A stretch of 54,036 nucleotides of DNA from Nitrospira sp. bin75. Lineage in GTDB: Bacteria; Nitrospirota; Nitrospiria; Nitrospirales; UBA8639. The DNA lies in NCBI GenBank assembly GCA_002238765.1, contig MPMZ01000014.1, positions 1 to 54,036 of the forward strand, in the 5' to 3' direction. The position numbers were made by a program, and so were the translations under genes. This document shows, one piece after another, positions 50,036-54,036 of this stretch. The notes below the pieces were generated by a model that was not told the DNA's origin, did no database searches, and saw nothing but the letters and a program-made list of their open reading frames with translations. Positions within the stretch are counted from its first letter, which is position 1. Each line of letters begins with the position of its first letter.

Positions 50036-51328
50036 CTATTCCATTCTTTGATCCATGGGAACGTAGTCGGTGCAGGTCCGGCCGGTATACAATTGTCGAG
50101 GCCTGCCGATCTTGACGTGGGGGTCCCGCATCATTTCCCGCCAATGGGCGATCCAGCCCGGCAACCGGCCGATTGCAAACAAGACCGTGAACATGTTCAC
50201 GGGAAACCCGATCGCCTTGTAGATCACCCCGCTGTAAAAATCGACGTTGGGATACAATTTATTCGAGACGAAGAAGTCGTCCGTGAGGGCGGCGTCTTCC
50301 AGGCGTTTGGCGACGTCGAGCAACGGATCATGCATGCCGAGAACGGCCAGGACTTGCTCGCAGGCCCGTTTTAAGATTCTGGCGCGGGGGTCATAGTGTT
50401 TGTAGACGCGGTGGCCGAACCCCGCGAGTCGGAAGGGATGACTTCGATCCTTGGCCAGTTCGATATATTTCCCCACGTTGTCTCCATCGGCATGGATGGC
50501 TTCGAGCATCTCCATGACTCGTTGATTCGCGCCGCCGTGTCGCGGTCCCCACAAGGCATAGATGCCGGCGGACACGGATGCAAAGAGATTCGCATGCGAC
50601 GATCCGACGAGCCGTACCGTGGACGTTGAACAATTCTGCTCATGATCGGCGTGGAGGATGAACAGCAGGTTCAAGGCGTTGGAGACCACGGGATTCACCG
50701 CGTATGGCTCGGAGGGCACAGAGAACATCATCCGGAGAAAATTGGAACAATAATCCAGCGAGTTATCGGGATAGACAAAGGGCTGCCCGATCGATTTCTT
50801 ATAGGAATAGGCGGCGATGGTCGTGATCTTGGCAAGGAGGCGGTGAGTGGATAACTCGACTTGTTGAGGGTCGGTCGGGTCGTGGCTGTCCTGGTAAAAC
50901 GTCGAAAGCGCGCCGATCACGGCTGACAGAATCGCCATGGGGTGCGCATCCCTGGGGAATCCATCGTAAAACCGTTTCACGTCTTCGTGCAGCAGCGTGT
51001 GCCGGGTGATGGCGTTTGCGAATCCCCGATATTCAGGCTGGGTGGGCAGGTTGCCGTGAATCAGGAGGTAGGCGTTCTCCAAAAAATTCGACTGTTCGGC
51101 CAATTGCTCAATGGGAATCCCGCGGTATCGAAGAATCCCCCGGTCTCCGTCGACAAACGTCACGCCGCTGGAACAGGAGGCGGTATTCACGTACCCGGGG
51201 TCAAAGGCGGTGAGTCCCGTTTGGGCGCGTAGCGTGGTGACGTCAAGCACCTGTTCGCCTTCGGTTCCCGTGACAACGGGGAGGGCGACGGTTTGGTCGG
51301 CAACGTGGAGTGTGGAGAGTCGGCTCAT
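50036..51328 (-). CDS. gltA: Citrate synthase
   Basis: The 430-residue enzyme has LRYRGIPIEQLAE, the catalytic region ADHEQNCSTSTVRLVGSSHA with its His, GPRHGGANQRVM with the second His, and AGFGHRVYKHYDPRARILK with the catalytic Asp later in the same block. It condenses acetyl-CoA and oxaloacetate to citrate in the TCA cycle (Si-type by its length and N-terminal extension). It begins MSRLSTLHVADQTVAL and has AAGGAGG just before the ATG. Proximity to sdh suggests a metabolic neighbourhood rather than an operon, since it is on the opposite strand and separated by several genes. Confidence 0.97.
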   Translation of the reverse strand: MSRLSTLHVADQTVALPVVTGTEGEQVLDVTTLRAQTGLTAFDPGYVNTASCSSGVTFVDGDRGILRYRGIPIEQLAEQSNFLENAYLLIHGNLPTQPEYRGFANAITRHTLLHEDVKRFYDGFPRDAHPMAILSAVIGALSTFYQDSHDPTDPQQVELSTHRLLAKITTIAAYSYKKSIGQPFVYPDNSLDYCSNFLRMMFSVPSEPYAVNPVVSNALNLLFILHADHEQNCSTSTVRLVGSSHANLFASVSAGIYALWGPRHGGANQRVMEMLEAIHADGDNVGKYIELAKDRSHPFRLAGFGHRVYKHYDPRARILKRACEQVLAVLGMHDPLLDVAKRLEDAALTDDFFVSNKLYPNVDFYSGVIYKAIGFPVNMFTVLFAIGRLPGWIAHWREMMRDPHVKIGRPRQLYTGRTCTDYVPMDQRME

Positions 51329-51498
51329 CGGAGAACCTCCTTGAGAATACGGAATTTCCTGTTAAGGACCTCTGTTATATTCTACCGAAAACATTGCGGG
51401 AGATGGCTGTCAGACAAGGTCATGGGGTTGCCGCCAAGGCAAAAACCTTGATAGGTAACATCGTGGCACCTGGTTGAACCTTCCTCTTCCACGCGATT

Positions 51499-51969
51499 AT
51501 GCCTGACTATCTGATTACCTGGGTACACCTCGCCGCGGCCATCGTCCTCATCGGCGGGTTGCTGTATTCCCAACTGGTGCTTAATCCGGTGGCACGGGGT
51601 ACGCCATCCGATTCAACATCGCGGGAAGTCGTCCGCCTTTCAGGTCGCCGCTTTCGAACCATCGCGTGGGTCTGTCTCATTGTCCTGATCCTGACCGGGG
51701 CGTATCAGATGTTGAATGAAAGCGGTTCCGCCCGGATCGAAACCGCCTGGGGGGTGGTGTTGATGCTGAAGTTGCTCTTGTTCGCCATCGCCTTCGGGCT
51801 TCTCCTCATTCACGACTTCATTATCGATCCGTATGCCCCGTCGTCTCAGGACGCTTCGACGCCGGCCTCGTCGCCAACCGTCCAGGCCCGGGCCGATACC
51901 CTGCAAAAAGCCGTCATCGTGATGACCCTGGCCGTCCTGCTCGTGGCTTCGTATCTGTCGAAGATCTAG
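51499..51969 (+). CDS. CopD-like integral membrane protein
   Basis: The 156-residue protein has four hydrophobic segments: WVHLAAAIVLIGGLLYSQLV, then IAWVCLIVLILTGAYQML, VVLMLKLLLFAIAFGLLLIH and AVIVMTLAVLLVASYL. This is the size and layout of CopD/DUF2269-type membrane proteins, which are linked to copper handling or haem-like electron transfer in some cases. Early His and loop Arg residues are present. It stands between citrate synthase and CcmI, without a copper-binding partner next to it. Confidence 0.7.
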   Translation: MPDYLITWVHLAAAIVLIGGLLYSQLVLNPVARGTPSDSTSREVVRLSGRRFRTIAWVCLIVLILTGAYQMLNESGSARIETAWGVVLMLKLLLFAIAFGLLLIHDFIIDPYAPSSQDASTPASSPTVQARADTLQKAVIVMTLAVLLVASYLSKI

Positions 51970-52012
51970 TTCGGTTTGTAGCGTGGTCGGGGGTTGTCTT
52001 TTATCGGCAAGA

Positions 52013-52933
52013 CTAAAACGGCGTCTCTCCGTCACGCAATTTGGCGAGGGCTTGTTTGACGAAATCGGCGTCCTGGCTGCCGGGATCCAGGTTCTTGTGC
52101 GCGGTGGCCCAAAATTCTTCGGTTTCCCGATACCGCTTCAAGTACCAGAGGGCCAACCCTTTATACCAATTCACGCCGGGTTCGTTGGGACGATCGACCA
52201 ACACGACGTCGAAATGCTCGAGCGCGGCTTCGAAGATTTTGGGGTCGTCGAATTGTCGTTCTTCGATCATGATGACGCCCAGGTTGTAATGTGCTTCATG
52301 ATTGCGAGGCTCCAGCGCCAAGACCTTCTCGTAAGCCTTCTTCGCGTCATCCATGCGTTCCATGACCATGTAGGAACGGCCGGCCATCATCTGGCCTTGC
52401 ACGTCATCGGGGTTTTCTTTGAGCCTGGCTTCCAACCGTGCGACCATTTCCCGCGGATCGGGCATTTGACCGGTCCTTTCGGTTTGAATGCCCACGAGAC
52501 GGTTGATGGTGCGCCATTGCAGAAAACTGTAAGTCCCGACCGACAAGACGACGACCACCAGGCTGACCGTGATCGCCGACCCCCAGGCACTCGCCGGTTG
52601 CCCGGCTTGCTCGGAGGACGAAGGCGGCCGGGCCGTGGCGGTCAGCGCTTCGAGTCGATCCATGACACCCAGCAGGCGCTGCTCGTCCGTGGCTTTCAGC
52701 CGCTCATAATCCTCCGGTTCCAACCGGCCTTGTGCCAATTCGACGTCGAGTTCCTGGAGTGACTGGAGAAGGACCTCGCGTTCGACGGAAAGATCGGCCC
52801 GTTCCTGGTCCTCTTCGGCATCCCGGCTAATCAGTCCTGAGGCCGTAGGGTCCTTCCGCCAAAAGGGAGAAGAAATCGCGGCAATGACCCCGACGAGGAT
52901 CGTAAGACAGACAAAGAAGAAGATGGTCGACAT
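52013..52933 (-). CDS. Cytochrome c biogenesis protein CcmI-like, TPR protein
   Basis: The 306-residue protein has an N-terminal membrane helix (IFFFVCLTILVGVIAAISSPF) and a cytoplasmic coiled region (EREVLLQSLQELDVELAQGR, LEPEDYERLKATDEQRLLGV). A second helix follows (AITVSLVVVVLSVGTYSFLQ), then TPR repeats (DDAKKAYEKVLALEPRNHEA, YNLGVIMIEERQF). This is the CcmI/CycH layout; the protein presents apocytochrome c to the haem ligation machinery. Other ccm genes are not within the window. Nitrite-oxidising or other respiratory chains that rely on cytochromes c would need it. Confidence 0.85.
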   Translation of the reverse strand: MSTIFFFVCLTILVGVIAAISSPFWRKDPTASGLISRDAEEDQERADLSVEREVLLQSLQELDVELAQGRLEPEDYERLKATDEQRLLGVMDRLEALTATARPPSSSEQAGQPASAWGSAITVSLVVVVLSVGTYSFLQWRTINRLVGIQTERTGQMPDPREMVARLEARLKENPDDVQGQMMAGRSYMVMERMDDAKKAYEKVLALEPRNHEAHYNLGVIMIEERQFDDPKIFEAALEHFDVVLVDRPNEPGVNWYKGLALWYLKRYRETEEFWATAHKNLDPGSQDADFVKQALAKLRDGETPF

Positions 52934-53025
52934 GCAGTGTGTCCGAGAAACGTGTGATGTGGAACGGCTAGATGGTGTGAAACATGTTCAGGCCGGTGAC
53001 GGCTTGCTGCAATTGCGTACCCCAT

Positions 53026-53053
53026 GTAGGGAACAACGATCGTTGTTCCCTAC
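53026..53053. repeat. Perfect 28-bp palindrome before hicB
   Basis: GTAGGGAACAACGA-TCGTTGTTCCCTAC is fully self-complementary. It ends 55 bases before the hicB ATG and lies after ccmI on the divergent side. It may be a repressor operator or a processing hairpin. Confidence 0.7.
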
Positions 53054-53108
53054 CTTGCGCTAATGGTGTATATATTTGCACATGGGAACCAAAAAGGAGA
53101 AGAGCCTC

Positions 53109-53492
53109 ATGAGGTATCCCGCAGTGATCGATGGCAAAAAAGGCGCTTATGGCGTGACGTTTCCCGACCTGCCCGGTATCGTCGCCATGGGGAAAACGCT
53201 TGACGAAGCGCTGGTGAACGCCGAGGAAGCGCTGCGCGATTACGTGGTAGAGATGGAGAAGGACGGGGAGACAATCACACCGCCCAGTGCGCTCGAACAG
53301 GTGAAAACCCCCGCTGGGTGTCTGCTGGTGTCCGTCCCGTTGCTCCGGCTCTCTGGCCGGAGCGTGCGCGCCAACATGCTGCTGGATGAAGGCGTGGCCG
53401 CCTTCATCGACAGCGAGGCACGGCGGCGCGGCATGACCCGCACGTCCTATGTGGAATGGATGACTCACCGCATTGCGCAAATGGGCGGATAG
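53109..53492 (+). CDS. hicB: HicB-type antitoxin, apparently solitary
   Basis: The 127-residue protein has the HicB RNase-H-like partial domain (MRYPAVIDGKKGAYGVTFPD, then LPGIVAMGKTLDEALVNAEE and ALRDYVVEMEKDGETITPPS). A ribbon-helix-helix domain follows at the C-terminus (VRANMLLDEGVAAFIDSEAR, then MTRTSYVEWMT). AAGGAG before ATG 53109 decides the start. No hicA-like toxin gene is visible immediately before or after it within the window, so the toxin has been lost, lies elsewhere, or was never present. The C-terminal domain should still allow DNA binding. Confidence 0.88.
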   Translation: MRYPAVIDGKKGAYGVTFPDLPGIVAMGKTLDEALVNAEEALRDYVVEMEKDGETITPPSALEQVKTPAGCLLVSVPLLRLSGRSVRANMLLDEGVAAFIDSEARRRGMTRTSYVEWMTHRIAQMGG

Positions 53493-53536
53493 AAACCGCA
53501 TGTGGGAAGCCTCAATAGCGGCAGGAGTCAGCCGTT

Positions 53537-53986
53537 TCATTTCGCATATTGGACCATGAGCTCCTTTAATTTTATAGAAAGACGAGGGAAAGTAAACTTC
53601 CCATCGTTATCCCACGCTTTCCTACCTTTCAGTAATCCGAGGCCAAAGAATTTTTTTAGAAGTTCATCATGCGGGTATATGTACCATTTTCTACCCTCGT
53701 TACAGTTACATTGTCCACGCTTTTTACATTTCTTACACTCGTTAAATGCAATGTAAATGTCTTTGCCCCTAAATTTTTTATCAAACGTTAGGCGTCCCTT
53801 GAGTTGAATTTTCATAAACGTCTTACCATCAATGTGACAGGCGAGGAAATCAGCTCCTTGCCAATCGTCGCTCAAGCGTATGCAATTAAACCCATAATCG
53901 GCTAACGTTGATGCAACTTTTTGGAAATTGAAATTCTCCTTTTGCCGAGCATTCAAATCCTCCTCATAGCTTATACGCTTAAACAT
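53537..53986 (-). CDS. Hypothetical protein with possible PD-(D/E)XK-like motif and Cys cluster
   Basis: The 149-residue protein has QGADFLACHIDGKTFMKIQL followed by KGRLTFD. The Asp plus Gln-x-Lys spacing resembles a weak PD-(D/E)XK nuclease core (about residues 45-66). A cysteine cluster follows (ECKKCKKRGQCNCNEGRKW, about 83-101), which could hold a zinc ion. The C-terminus is helical. AAGGAAGG lies just before ATG 53986. The gene is AT-rich compared with ccmI and citrate synthase, so it may be acquired. The nuclease assignment is tentative. Confidence 0.6.
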   Translation of the reverse strand: MFKRISYEEDLNARQKENFNFQKVASTLADYGFNCIRLSDDWQGADFLACHIDGKTFMKIQLKGRLTFDKKFRGKDIYIAFNECKKCKKRGQCNCNEGRKWYIYPHDELLKKFFGLGLLKGRKAWDNDGKFTFPRLSIKLKELMVQYAK

Positions 53987-54036
53987 AGATTTCCTTCCTT
54001 ATGTGCAGCGTTTTAAAGAGATGGAATAATAACAAA

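Overview
The window looks like chromosomal DNA from a member of the Nitrospirota, most likely a Nitrospira-type organism. I infer this from gene content, not from any database search: a GC-rich core, a succinate dehydrogenase made of SdhA, a double-[4Fe-4S] SdhB and a CCG-domain SdhE-like subunit, FG-GAP lipoproteins, a zinc-type L28, and the ruvA/yebC, fmt, ksgA and ftsK/lolA neighbourhoods. No rRNA, tRNA, CRISPR array or insertion sequence was recognised.

Positions 1-16.6 kb form a defence and toxin-antitoxin island, nearly all on the minus strand. It opens with the truncated end of an adenine DNA methylase and two tiny overlapping genes. Two VapBC-type modules follow on opposite strands. 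A type I restriction-modification locus (hsdM, hsdS, an AlbA_2/GHKL regulator with eleven SQPE repeats, hsdR) spans 3.0-16.2 kb. Between hsdS and the AlbA_2 gene sit a third PIN toxin-antitoxin pair and a two-gene cassette. The cassette is a MutL/MORC-like GHKL ATPase with an apparent C-terminal PD-(D/E)XK nuclease, then a single protein fusing a cytosine-C5 methyltransferase to a Vsr mismatch endonuclease. This cassette is the best candidate for an unusual system in the window.

Positions 16.9-33.7 kb are mostly housekeeping: an FG-GAP lipoprotein, ruvA, yebC, fmt, ksgA, ftsK-lolA-hypothetical-gph, msrB, rpmB, recG and a Ppx/GppA phosphatase whose 3' end looks frameshifted. Dispersed palindromic repeats lie between these genes. 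A small accessory block (27.1-28.9 kb) follows gph: a Cys-rich small protein, a frameshifted Sel1-repeat gene, a second diverged copy of the gph 3' end, and a DUF433/DUF5615 toxin-antitoxin pair.

Positions 33.8-41.5 kb are a second accessory stretch. It holds a DUF4143-type ATPase, a PqqD-like/methyltransferase protein beside a haem-oxygenase-like diiron oxidase, a HigBA module with a tandem second HigA-like antitoxin, a divergent pair of membrane proteins, and an AAA ATPase followed by a RloB/TOPRIM-like protein that resembles two-gene abortive defence systems.

Positions 41.7-54.0 kb return to core metabolism: sdhA-sdhB-sdhE, a CBS-domain protein, a hypothetical-TPM-LemA cluster, citrate synthase, a CopD-like membrane protein and CcmI. 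A PaeR7I/XhoI-like restriction-modification pair (45.8-47.5 kb) interrupts this core. The window ends with a solitary HicB preceded by a perfect 28-bp palindrome and a hypothetical protein with a possible nuclease motif. Succinate dehydrogenase and citrate synthase, about 5 kb apart, are both TCA-cycle enzymes.
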